DNA of 28,558 nucleotides from a bacterium (GTDB lineage Bacteria; Patescibacteriota; Microgenomatia; Levybacterales; UBA12049). Both the position numbers and the translations under genes were made by a program. Shown piece after piece: positions 21,313 to 28,261 of the stretch. The notes under the pieces were generated by a model. That model ran no database searches. It was not told the origin of the DNA and saw nothing but the letters and a program-made list of their open reading frames with translations. The number at the start of each line of letters is the position of its first letter. The first letter of the stretch is position 1. The stretch lies in the NCBI GenBank assembly GCA_021784535.1, contig JAJYHW010000036.1:1-28558 (forward strand), in the 5' to 3' direction.

Positions 21313-22611
21313 TTACGGTTTAAATACGATATATAAATCTGAAACGTTTGAATCGAGGTGTCCAGTTAGAATGCCATCGCCAACTTTTTCCCAGAACCCG
21401 TAACTATTATCATCTGCCAAAAAAGACTGTGCGTCAAGATGCAGTTCTTCCACTTTTTTAAGCGTATCTTTATCTGCGATAGCTCCCGCAAGCTTATAAA
21501 AATCCCATCCATCAGAACCAAATGAGGCGAGAATAATATTTGAAGTATGTTTTAGTTCTTTTGTAAGGTAATCGAGTGCGCTGAGAACAAGAGCCTGATT
21601 GCGGCCGCCCTTGCCAGTACCTTTGATTTTAATCGTTGATTCGCCGCCAGCGAGAAGAAGCTGTCCGGGAGGTGTCTCTTTGATCAATTTTTCTCCAAGG
21701 ATTCGCGCGTCTTCCTGCAGACGGTCAGTCAGTACATGCGTATTCAATCCTTTTTCTTTGGCAAGTTTTTCCATTGCGGTAAGCGCGGTGTGATTGCTCA
21801 GCATAAGAATATTGTGTACATTTTTATAGTATTTCGGATCAGTGGGAGTTTCGGAAAAAGCGTCCGGTGGAAGCTTTATTTTTTTGTCGAGTTCATATTT
21901 TGTAATAATTTTTTTGACATCAGCCATGGTTGAATGATCTGCTACAAGCGGACCGGACGCAATGACAGAAAGATCATTGCCGGGAACGTCTGAAAAAATA
22001 AGGTTGATAACGGTTGCCGGATAGAGGATTTTAGCAAGCCCGCCTCCTTTAACGCGCGAAAGATGCTTGCGAACAGCATTCATTTCTGTAATATCTGCAC
22101 CTGACTTAAGAAGCGCTTTGTTTACTGCAGTTATTTCTTCCAATGAAAGTTTGGTAGGAGCTTCGAAAAGCACTGATCCGCCCCCGCAGGTGACAATCAG
22201 AACAAGATCTTTTTCCGTGACATGTTCAAGATGCTCAAGGGCATGTCTGGTAAAAGCGATATTTTGTTCCGATGGGAGGGGATGCGTACCTTTTGTATAG
22301 TGTACTTTTTGAAAATGCAAATCTTCCACGACATCAATGTCATAGCCGTCACTGATTCGGTCGCCGAGTTTTTCCTCAAGTAATTTACAATTACCTGCGC
22401 TTCCTTTTCCGAATCCCAGCAGAAAAATACCGTCAAACATACTGATATCAAACGTTTGATCAGAGATTTTGAGAAGATTGCCGTCAAGTAAAAAATTATG
22501 TTCAAATACATGTGCAGGCTGAATTGCGGTATATGCTGTTTCGATAAGATCAAGAACAACTTTGCGGTCTTCATTTGTCGCAAGCTGGTTATAGTTTCTG
22601 ATATGTTTCAT
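21313..22611 (-). CDS. Glycerate kinase, MOFRL/GckA type
   Basis: It phosphorylates D-glycerate, usually to 2-phosphoglycerate, feeding lower glycolysis. The 432-residue product shows the DUF4147 N-terminal domain (FLLGFGKGSAGNC, KGTHPLPSEQNI, LVLIVTCGGGSVLFEAP, VRKHLSRVKGGGLA, FSDVPGNDLSVIASGP) and the MOFRL C-terminal domain (LLAGGESTIKIKGTGKGGRNQAL, FGSDGWD, TGHLDSNVSDLYIVF). The length is normal. It heads a four-gene minus-strand set with transketolase N, C and the FAD oxidase. The ATG 22611 context shows TAGACT hexamers 8 and 13 nt upstream; the promoter is less clear than elsewhere. Confidence 0.92.
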   Translation of the reverse strand: MKHIRNYNQLATNEDRKVVLDLIETAYTAIQPAHVFEHNFLLDGNLLKISDQTFDISMFDGIFLLGFGKGSAGNCKLLEEKLGDRISDGYDIDVVEDLHFQKVHYTKGTHPLPSEQNIAFTRHALEHLEHVTEKDLVLIVTCGGGSVLFEAPTKLSLEEITAVNKALLKSGADITEMNAVRKHLSRVKGGGLAKILYPATVINLIFSDVPGNDLSVIASGPLVADHSTMADVKKIITKYELDKKIKLPPDAFSETPTDPKYYKNVHNILMLSNHTALTAMEKLAKEKGLNTHVLTDRLQEDARILGEKLIKETPPGQLLLAGGESTIKIKGTGKGGRNQALVLSALDYLTKELKHTSNIILASFGSDGWDFYKLAGAIADKDTLKKVEELHLDAQSFLADDNSYGFWEKVGDGILTGHLDSNVSDLYIVFKP

Positions 22612-22683
22612 AGGCAGTAAGTCTAGTCTAGCAGAAATTGCTTTTATGACGCAAGATAAGAGCGCGAATAGTACTAAAGTTTT

Positions 22684-22700
22684 TCTTACGAAATTCTTAT
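22684..22700 (+). promoter_or_regulatory. TTCTTA direct repeat upstream of the receiver gene
   Basis: TTCTTACGAAATTCTTAT is an 11-bp-period direct repeat in the divergent region between glycerate kinase and the receiver protein. It is the same half-site and spacing as at 11990-12005. Possible site for an OmpR-type regulator. Confidence 0.4.
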
Positions 22701-22710
22701 CCAGGAATCA

Positions 22711-22738
22711 TTGATTACGCTTTATAAAGCGATATAAT
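22711..22738 (+). promoter_or_regulatory. Leaderless-type promoter of the lone receiver gene
   Basis: -35 TTGATT (22711-22716), 16-nt spacer, -10 TATAAT (22733-22738), 7 nt, ATG 22746. Confidence 0.7.
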
Positions 22739-22745
22739 TTGCAAT

Positions 22746-23114
22746 ATGGAGCAGATACTTATTATTGATGATGACGCTGATATTTTAGATGCGCTGCATT
22801 TTGTTTTGGAAGATGCTGGCTATACTGTTAAAAGTACACAAAATGGTGAAGATGCAGAAAATCTTATACAGGCAAAAACGTTACCCGAGCTTATTATCTT
22901 AGATGTACTTTTATCAGGAAAAGACGGACGTGCTATTTGCCGGCAACTAAAACATGTTGATAAAACAAATAAAATTCCTGTTATTATGATTTCTGCTCAT
23001 CCGGCAGTTAGGCAATCAGTATTGGAAGCAGGCGCTGATGTTTTTATCTCCAAACCGTTTCCTATCACTGTGTTGCTTGAGGAGGTAAAAAAAATATTAG
23101 CCAAAAAATATTAA
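22746..23114 (+). CDS. Single-domain response regulator (receiver only)
   Basis: The 122-residue product is only a CheY-like receiver with a complete phosphorylation site: acidic pair D8/D9, phospho-acceptor D53 (IILDVLL), Ser83 switch residue (MISAHP) and K103 (ISKPF). There is no output domain, so it must act by protein contact or as a phosphate shuttle. No kinase is adjacent; the nearest is at 26487. It has its own leaderless promoter and ends 5 nt before the -35 of the Fur-family gene, so it is probably transcribed separately or reads through. Confidence 0.9.
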   Translation: MEQILIIDDDADILDALHFVLEDAGYTVKSTQNGEDAENLIQAKTLPELIILDVLLSGKDGRAICRQLKHVDKTNKIPVIMISAHPAVRQSVLEAGADVFISKPFPITVLLEEVKKILAKKY

Positions 23115-23118
23115 CCCC

Positions 23119-23164
23119 TTGACAAACGCAAATAATTTGCATATACTAAATGCGAATTAGTTGC
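23119..23164 (+). promoter_or_regulatory. Promoter of the Fur-ZIP pair with two palindromic operator-like boxes
   Basis: -35 TTGACA (23119-23124), 17-nt spacer, -10 TATACT (23142-23147). A perfect palindrome GCAAAT-A-ATTTGC (23128-23140) fills the spacer. A second related box, GCGAATTAGTTGC (23152-23164), lies just after the -10 and is itself inside AAATGC...GCATTT. Both boxes would block the polymerase when bound. Binding by the downstream Fur-family protein is inferred. Confidence 0.65.
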
Positions 23165-23212
23165 ATTTTGCAAGGTCGCATCAGAGCTATAAAGCAGAAG
23201 TATCTGTATCAT

Positions 23213-23644
23213 ATGGTAAACGCAAAAATAAAACATGATTGTAAAGAGGAGCTGAATGAGGTGGAGCTTCGTGCTACTCCTGCAAGAATAGCTCTTATGA
23301 AATTTCTTGAGTCTTCAGATAAGCCGCTTGATGTCCAGGCGATGATCGACTATCTTAATCAGAAAGATGTTAAAACTGATCCGGCAACAGTATTTAGAAT
23401 TGTGAATATGTTTAAAGAGAAGGGATTGTTGCAATCGATTCAGTTCCATGAGGGAAAATTTCGTTATGAACTCTCTTCAAAGCCACATCACCACCATTTT
23501 GTTTGTGAACAGTGTGGAGCAATTCAGGATATTTCAGACTTTAGTATTAAAACTCTCGAAGAGAATATTCAAAAGAAAAGGCAGATAAAAATAACAAGTC
23601 ACTCTTTGGAATTTTTTGGACTTTGTCAAAACTGTCAAAAATAA
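23213..23644 (+). CDS. Fur-family metal-responsive repressor (Zur-like by context)
   Basis: The 143-residue product has the Fur winged helix (LRATPARIALMKFLE, DPATVFRIVNMFKEKGLLQ), a His cluster for regulatory metal (KPHHHHFVC) and two CxxC pairs for structural zinc (C98/C101, C138/C141). It would repress in the presence of metal. The ZIP transporter gene starts 1 nt after its stop, so the likely metal is zinc, though iron or manganese cannot be excluded. Start: ATG 23213 is chosen because ATG 23150 would fall at or before the expected transcription start and adds a non-homologous extension. The two palindromes in the promoter suggest autoregulation. Confidence 0.88.
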   Translation: MVNAKIKHDCKEELNEVELRATPARIALMKFLESSDKPLDVQAMIDYLNQKDVKTDPATVFRIVNMFKEKGLLQSIQFHEGKFRYELSSKPHHHHFVCEQCGAIQDISDFSIKTLEENIQKKRQIKITSHSLEFFGLCQNCQK

Positions 23645-23645
23645 T

Positions 23646-24395
23646 ATGGAAGCACTTATTTTATCATTTTTTACTTTTCTTTCAACGCTTTCCGGCGGAT
23701 TATTCAGCATGAAGAATAGAGACCGGTTGCATTATATTATGAGTTTCACTGCAGGCGTTCTTGTCGCAGTGTGTTTTTTTGATATTCTTCCCGAAGTAGT
23801 GTCAATAAGTGCCAATCAGCATTTGCCGATTGTAAACGCATTTATTGCTCTTGTTATTGGTTTTTTGGCATTTCATATTCTTGAAAAAACCATTATTATT
23901 CATCATGCGCATGAGGGAGAGTACGAGAAGCATCAGCATGATGGTCAAACTGACAAGCATCATACTGCTGTAGGACTTGCCGGCGCACTGGGATTGTCAT
24001 TTCATAGCTTTCTTGATGGCGTGGGTATCGGTCTTGGTTTTCATGTCAATCCGCATGTCGGCCTGCTTATTGCAATCGCAGTCATTGCACATGATTTTTC
24101 TGACGGATTGAATACGGTGACATTGATGTTAAGCAATAAAAATACCCTGAAAAAATCATTTTTCCTTCTCTTACTCGACGCGACTACGCCAATTCTTGGC
24201 GTACTGTCAACGTTTTTGATTTCAATTCCTGATAGCTTGCTGCAATTATATCTCGGCTTTTTTGCAGGGTTTCTGCTGTATATCGGAGCAAGCGATTTAC
24301 TTCCTGAAGCGCATAGTAAGCATAGTTCATATAAGATGATCGGCCTTACCATCCTGGGAGTTATTTTTATCTTTCTTGTTACCCGCGTTGCTTAA
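23646..24395 (+). CDS. ZIP-family metal transporter
   Basis: The 249-residue product is a ZIP permease importing a divalent metal. Seen: about eight membrane helices, a His-rich cytosolic loop between helices 3 and 4 (HHAHEGEYEKHQHDGQ and DKHH, about 97-120), helix 4 with HSFLDGVGIGLGF and helix 5 with HDFSDGLN, which provide the metal-binding His/Asp residues (helix 5 has HDxxDG rather than the frequent HExxDG). ATG 23646 follows the fur-like stop by 1 nt. The in-frame 23616 start would lie inside the previous gene. With the regulator it forms a metal-homeostasis operon. Confidence 0.92.
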   Translation: MEALILSFFTFLSTLSGGLFSMKNRDRLHYIMSFTAGVLVAVCFFDILPEVVSISANQHLPIVNAFIALVIGFLAFHILEKTIIIHHAHEGEYEKHQHDGQTDKHHTAVGLAGALGLSFHSFLDGVGIGLGFHVNPHVGLLIAIAVIAHDFSDGLNTVTLMLSNKNTLKKSFFLLLLDATTPILGVLSTFLISIPDSLLQLYLGFFAGFLLYIGASDLLPEAHSKHSSYKMIGLTILGVIFIFLVTRVA

Positions 24396-24598
24396 AGAAA
24401 TTTATTGTGATGACAATTATGGTCTTTTTCCAATTGATTTTTGTAGAACTCCGATATAGCTGATCTGCTATTTTCCACTCCTTTTTGGAAAAATCTAAAG
24501 CAGCAGGGGTAAGTTTGTGTTTCAGCTGTACTGTTATCATGACCGGCAATAAATATTTGTATAGAACTTACTGTAATTTTAGCATACTGATTGCATAA
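24396..24598 (+). other. Gene-poor stretch downstream of the ZIP gene
   Basis: Stops occur in all plus frames. A hairpin is visible (CTGCT-TTTTCC at 24465-24476 against GGAAAA-AGCAG at 24487-24503) that could end the Fur-ZIP transcript, but no T-run follows. TTGTAT-17-TAGCAT (-10 at 24580-24585) is a possible promoter for the broken gene next to it. Nothing else is supported. Confidence 0.4.
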
Positions 24599-25129
24599 AA
24601 AATACTTTTTAACATTTGGCACCCACAAGGAAAACCGTTTGATTGGCGTATTGAATCATCAGCAAATGCTCAAGCGGCATTTCGTGCAGGCATTGCTAGT
24701 CCCTATTATGCAGCAAATTCTTTTTCTTCAATTAATTGTTCAACTGGCTATTGTCCAATTCCGCCGCTCAAATAGAATTTGTTTGCAGACTATAAGAAGG
24801 ATATAAATAATGACGCAGCTTCCACAGGATTGAATAACGCAGAATTGCAAACACTTGCACATGGCGATAGGATTCTTCACGATTTTGCATTTTTCGTTAC
24901 GAAATATAACGCGACTCATGAGAACAAAATTAAGTTTGTCTATCTACATCCTGAGAATACTGCTAAAGATACACGTGTTAAAGACATAAAAGCAGAAGAA
25001 AAGTTTAGTAGGAAAATATCAATACTTGATGCTCCCGTTGGTGGTCCTTATCAAGCGCATGATGATCCGGTATTAAATGCTGCCGCTTATAATGCAGCTA
25101 TTAGCAAAGCTATGGCTACTTTGGGGTAA
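24599..25129 (+). pseudogene. Broken gene: two in-frame protein-like segments split by TAG, no start codon
   Basis: In one frame, 24599-24772 reads protein-like sequence (NIWHPQGKPFDWRIESSANA ... SPYYAANSFSSINCSTGYCPI). It then meets TAG at 24773-24775 and continues to a normal end at 25129 (NLFADYKKDINNDAASTGLN ... LNAAAYNAAISKAMATLG). A TAA lies at 24596-24598 and there is no ATG, GTG or TTG in the first segment. A late TTG (24779) could start a 116-residue product alone, but it has no promoter or Shine-Dalgarno. I do not recognise the family. The most economical reading is a decayed gene that lost its 5' end and gained a stop. A sequencing or assembly error is possible. Confidence 0.55.
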
Positions 25130-25134
25130 AAAAT

Positions 25135-25698
25135 TTATTCTTCCGGTTCGGGGGGGAGAAATTCTTCACCTCCGCTGTCTGCGTTTTCTTTTTGCGTGTA
25201 TTCATTTGGCTTAAGCCAGTAAACATATGTACAACCGGTTGCTTTTCTGTTTGTACTGTCCCAACCAGCAGTTGAGCATTTTTTCATCTTTTTTCCGGCA
25301 TTGGTGGTAAATAATACTAATTTGGCTCCGCAATCGGGACACTCCTCATCAAGCGGTTCAGTAGTTCCGTTGATCCACTCGACGTAGTCACAACCGATGA
25401 CTCGTTTGGTTGTGGTATCCCATTTGCCGGTTGAGCATTTTTTCATCTTTTTGCCAAACCGTGTCGTCGCAAGAATCAATTTATTACCGCATTTGGGACA
25501 TGCTTCATCAAGTTCGACCGGTTCAATAGCAAACCATTTAACGTAATCGCAGCCGATATTTTTTTTGCTTTCAGAATCCCATGATCCTTTGGAGCAGCGT
25601 TGCAGTTTTCGGCCTGTTTTGGTAACTGTTAGTTCGCCAAGAGGAGCACCGCATTTGGGGCATACTTCATTTTCTGTTTGTTTTTCATCTTTTGGCAT
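25135..25698 (-). CDS. Protein of three tandem four-cysteine zinc ribbons
   Basis: The 187-residue product is three copies of one module of about 53 residues: CPKCG...K-L-x-x-CS-x-G-x-WDS/T...GC-x-YV-x-W. Cysteines: 13, 16, 35, 50; 67, 70, 88, 103; 120, 123, 141, 156. The first knuckle (CPxCGxxL) is like topoisomerase I C-terminal zinc ribbons, but the last two cysteines are 14 residues apart with a conserved GxWD in between, instead of the usual short gap. The tail is acidic (SGGEEFLPPEPEE). Binding of single-stranded DNA or RNA is likely by analogy. A TTGACT-17-TAAGAT promoter on the minus strand ends 9 nt before the ATG. Confidence 0.85.
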   Translation of the reverse strand: MPKDEKQTENEVCPKCGAPLGELTVTKTGRKLQRCSKGSWDSESKKNIGCDYVKWFAIEPVELDEACPKCGNKLILATTRFGKKMKKCSTGKWDTTTKRVIGCDYVEWINGTTEPLDEECPDCGAKLVLFTTNAGKKMKKCSTAGWDSTNRKATGCTYVYWLKPNEYTQKENADSGGEEFLPPEPEE

Positions 25699-25707
25699 AA
25701 GATATTC

Positions 25708-25736
25708 ATCTTACCCGTTTTCTCAAAATGAGTCAA
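25708..25736 (-). promoter_or_regulatory. Promoter of the zinc-ribbon protein
   Basis: Minus strand: -35 TTGACT (25736-25731), 17-nt spacer, -10 TAAGAT (25713-25708), 9 nt, ATG 25698. Confidence 0.65.
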
Positions 25737-25803
25737 GGATGGAATTGCCATCTGCCGATTTTGTTCATCTAAGCTTTTTAAGCAAACGTAAAGGAATTTT
25801 TAG

Positions 25804-25809
25804 TATAAT
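25804..25809 (+). promoter_or_regulatory. -10 element of the two-component operon, leaderless type
   Basis: TATAAT ends 6 nt before ATG 25816. No good -35 is visible at 17 nt, which would suit an activated promoter. Confidence 0.6.
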
Positions 25810-25815
25810 CATTTT

Positions 25816-26484
25816 ATGAGAATTCTTTTAGTTGAAGATGAGATAAAGCTCGCACATGCTATTAAACGCGCGCTGGAACTGCAGAAATACGCAGTTGACG
25901 TTGCAAATAACGGAAAAGATGGGTTGGATTTCGCAATCGGAGAGGAATTTAATTTAATTATTCTTGATATTATGCTTCCTGAAATTGATGGTATTGAGAT
26001 ATGTAAGCGTATTCGTGAAGCGGGGATTCACACACCGGTTATGATGTTGACTGCCAAGGGACAGATTTCGGATAAAGTGACCGGTCTTGATGTCGGCGCG
26101 GATGATTATCTGGTGAAACCATTTTCATTTGAAGAGCTATTCGCGCGCATCAGAGCGCTTGTGCGCCGTCCAGCGCAAACCAACGATCCTGTTTTGAGTA
26201 AGGGGGATTTGACGCTTGACCCTAAAACTTTTGCTGTTAAACGTGGAGGGAAATTGATTGAATTATCAGCAAAAGAATTTTCACTTCTTGAATATTTACT
26301 TCGCAATAAAAATACTGTTTTGAATAAAGATCAGATTATTTCGCATGTCTGGAATTATGATTCAGATGTACTGCCAAGTACGATTGAAGTGCATGTCAAA
26401 CATCTTCGTGATAAAATTGATATAAAAGGAGAAGAGTCTCTTATCCATACTATTCGTGGTAGAGGATATACAATAAGGGAATAA
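25816..26484 (+). CDS. OmpR/PhoB-family response regulator
   Basis: The 222-residue product has an N-terminal receiver (E7/D8, phospho-acceptor D51 in IILDIML, T79, K101 in LVKPF) and a C-terminal winged-helix DNA-binding domain (about 128-222: LTLDPKTFAVKRGGKLIELS, LLEYLLRNKNTVLNKDQI, VEVHVKHLRDKID, IHTIRGRGYTIRE). It would bind 11-bp-period direct repeats upstream of target genes. The kinase gene follows after 2 nt. Its targets are unknown, but TTCTTA repeats of the right geometry occur at 11990 and 22684. Confidence 0.95.
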   Translation: MRILLVEDEIKLAHAIKRALELQKYAVDVANNGKDGLDFAIGEEFNLIILDIMLPEIDGIEICKRIREAGIHTPVMMLTAKGQISDKVTGLDVGADDYLVKPFSFEELFARIRALVRRPAQTNDPVLSKGDLTLDPKTFAVKRGGKLIELSAKEFSLLEYLLRNKNTVLNKDQIISHVWNYDSDVLPSTIEVHVKHLRDKIDIKGEESLIHTIRGRGYTIRE

Positions 26485-26486
26485 TC

Positions 26487-27482
26487 ATGTTTCAATCAGC
26501 ACGCCTCAAACTAACTTCTTGGTACTTGCTGTTTATTATGCTCGTCAGTATTACCTTCAGTTTCGCGTTTTATCGTGAGTCAACGTTATCGATACAGCGT
26601 GTTATCGTACGAATTCATTCAATACAAAAACAAAGCAGGCAGTTGATGATTCCGGCACCTCCTGAAGCAGTAATTATTCTGAAACAGTTACAGGAAGAAA
26701 AAATTCGTATTCTGGTTTCTTTGGCACTCGTCAATGGTATTATTCTTGTTATTGCAGGAGGGGCAGGCTACTTTCTTGCGGGAAGAACATTGCGGCCAAT
26801 CCAGGAAATGGTTGATGAGCAAAATCAGTTTATTTCTGATGCTTCTCATGAGCTACGTACTCCCATCGCAACACTCCGTGCGGAAATGGAGGCAGCACTT
26901 CTTGAAAAACATGTAGGTAATCAGGATGCAAAGAAATTGATTGAAAGCAATCTGGAAGAATTGGGGAAACTGCAGGAACTTGCGAATAGTTTGCTTCAGC
27001 TTGCGCTACACAAAAAGGAAGGAAGCACTGTTGAGCCGGTGATATTGCAGGAGGTAATACAGGCAGCATATAAAAAGGTGGCACCGATGGCAAAGAAAAA
27101 GCAGATTACTTTTCTCTTGCCCCAATTTATAGGAAAGGTGAAAGGAGACGAGAACAGTCTGGTGGAAGTATTTGTTAATTTATTTGATAACGCGATTAAA
27201 TATAGTGCTTCTGGAACAACAGTTACTGTTCATGAGGAGGTTAAGAAGCGGACGGCAGTTATTGCGATTACCGATCAAGGGATTGGCATCTCCTCAGGAG
27301 ATCTGCCGCATATATTTGACCGGTTTTATCGTGCAGATAAATCCCGTTCACAAGCAGAGGGACATGGACTAGGACTTTCTATCGTGAAGAAAATTATTAT
27401 TGCACATAATGGGTCAATTGATGTGAAAAGTGTTTATAAAAATGGTACCACGTTTACTCTTACATTTCCGCTACTACGATAA
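26487..27482 (+). CDS. Membrane sensor histidine kinase
   Basis: The 331-residue product is the partner kinase. It has two membrane helices (about 8-28 and 74-98) flanking a short outer loop of about 45 residues (ESTLSIQRVIVRIHS ... PAPPEAVI), a HisKA helix with phospho-acceptor H121 (SDASHELRTPIATL), and an ATPase domain with N box (NLFDNAIKYS), G1 (DQGIGIS), F box (IFDRFYR) and G2 (GHGLGLSI). There is no HAMP of full length. The small outer loop suggests sensing at or in the membrane. AAGGGA (26475-26480) 6 nt before the ATG is a Shine-Dalgarno, as expected for an internal operon gene. Confidence 0.95.
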   Translation: MFQSARLKLTSWYLLFIMLVSITFSFAFYRESTLSIQRVIVRIHSIQKQSRQLMIPAPPEAVIILKQLQEEKIRILVSLALVNGIILVIAGGAGYFLAGRTLRPIQEMVDEQNQFISDASHELRTPIATLRAEMEAALLEKHVGNQDAKKLIESNLEELGKLQELANSLLQLALHKKEGSTVEPVILQEVIQAAYKKVAPMAKKKQITFLLPQFIGKVKGDENSLVEVFVNLFDNAIKYSASGTTVTVHEEVKKRTAVIAITDQGIGISSGDLPHIFDRFYRADKSRSQAEGHGLGLSIVKKIIIAHNGSIDVKSVYKNGTTFTLTFPLLR

Positions 27483-27540
27483 TTGTCTCGCAGCAGAGAT
27501 TGAATTAACAAGCTAAAGCATTTATTAAGTACCTATCTTT

Positions 27541-27569
27541 TATACTTGAACAATACAGAGAGGAGGTGA
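27541..27569 (+). promoter_or_regulatory. -10 element and strong Shine-Dalgarno of the secreted-protein gene
   Basis: TATACT (27541-27546) is followed by about 30 nt that include AGGAGGTGA (27561-27569), 7 nt before ATG 27577. This is the one clear leadered first gene in the window. Confidence 0.6.
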
Positions 27570-27576
27570 AAAGTTT

Positions 27577-28083
27577 ATGACAAAAAAAATGTTACTAACA
27601 GTCGCAGCTGTAAGTGTCTTAAGCGGAGGATTGGTCGCAACGACGAATGCTTTTGCACAGACACCAGCAACGCAAAACGCCGTTCCTTCTCTGGTGCAGG
27701 AAATTGCCGGAAAGTTTCATCTTAATACGGGTGATGTCCAGGCAGTTTTTAATCAGCATCGGCAGGAAGTGCAGGCAAAGCGCGAATCAAGCTACGAGAA
27801 TTACCTGGGAAAACTTGTTAAAAAGGGCAAAATTACTCAGGGACAAGAGCAATTAATTCTTAATGAGCATAAGCAGCTGGAGACTCAGACGCAGAATGAT
27901 TTTAAGAATTTTAAAACAATGACTCCTGCTCAGCGAAAAGCGCAATTTTTGGCGATAAAACAGCAGGCAGAAAATTGGGCAAAACAAAATTCTATCAAGA
28001 TACAATATCTCCGTCCATTCGGATCAGGAATGAGGAAGTTGATCGGATTTTGGCGCGAACAACTAAGTCCAATGCCCGCGTAA
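27577..28083 (+). CDS. Secreted helical protein with signal peptide
   Basis: The 168-residue product starts MTKKMLLTVAAVSVLSGGLV with a likely cleavage after NAFA (residue 27). The mature part is helical and Gln/Lys-rich: VQEIAGKFHLNTGDVQAVFN, then HRQEVQAKRESSYENYLGKL, ITQGQEQLILNEH, TPAQRKAQFLAIKQQAENWA. The 'helix, xITxxQ, helix' pattern is one I associate with small secreted CPR proteins of unknown role. It follows the two-component genes by 94 nt with its own promoter and could be their target. It ends shortly before a strong terminator. Confidence 0.82.
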   Translation: MTKKMLLTVAAVSVLSGGLVATTNAFAQTPATQNAVPSLVQEIAGKFHLNTGDVQAVFNQHRQEVQAKRESSYENYLGKLVKKGKITQGQEQLILNEHKQLETQTQNDFKNFKTMTPAQRKAQFLAIKQQAENWAKQNSIKIQYLRPFGSGMRKLIGFWREQLSPMPA

Positions 28084-28109
28084 TAGATACATAAGCTTTG
28101 GCAAAAGTG

Positions 28110-28144
28110 ACAAACAGCTCCCGCGCGGGGGCTGTTTGTTTTTG
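28110..28144 (+). terminator. Rho-independent terminator
   Basis: ACAAACAGCTCCC (28110-28122) pairs with GGGGGCTGTTTGT (28127-28139) around a CGCG loop and runs into TTTTT. The stem is GC-rich against an AT-rich background and ends the secreted-protein transcript. Confidence 0.88.
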
Positions 28145-28261
28145 TGTGACGTATTTTTATGCATCGATTTAAGCAAGAATAAAGACAGAAGCAATATATT
28201 TGTGCTATATGGTGGATGTTTTTTGTGATACGATTCAGGAACGATTAAAGAAATTACTGCT

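Noticed and set aside
24392..24628. 78-residue minus-strand ORF downstream of the ZIP gene
   Set aside because: Poor composition (unusual Cys/His/Asn run), no promoter or Shine-Dalgarno, and it overlaps a hairpin and the broken plus-strand gene.
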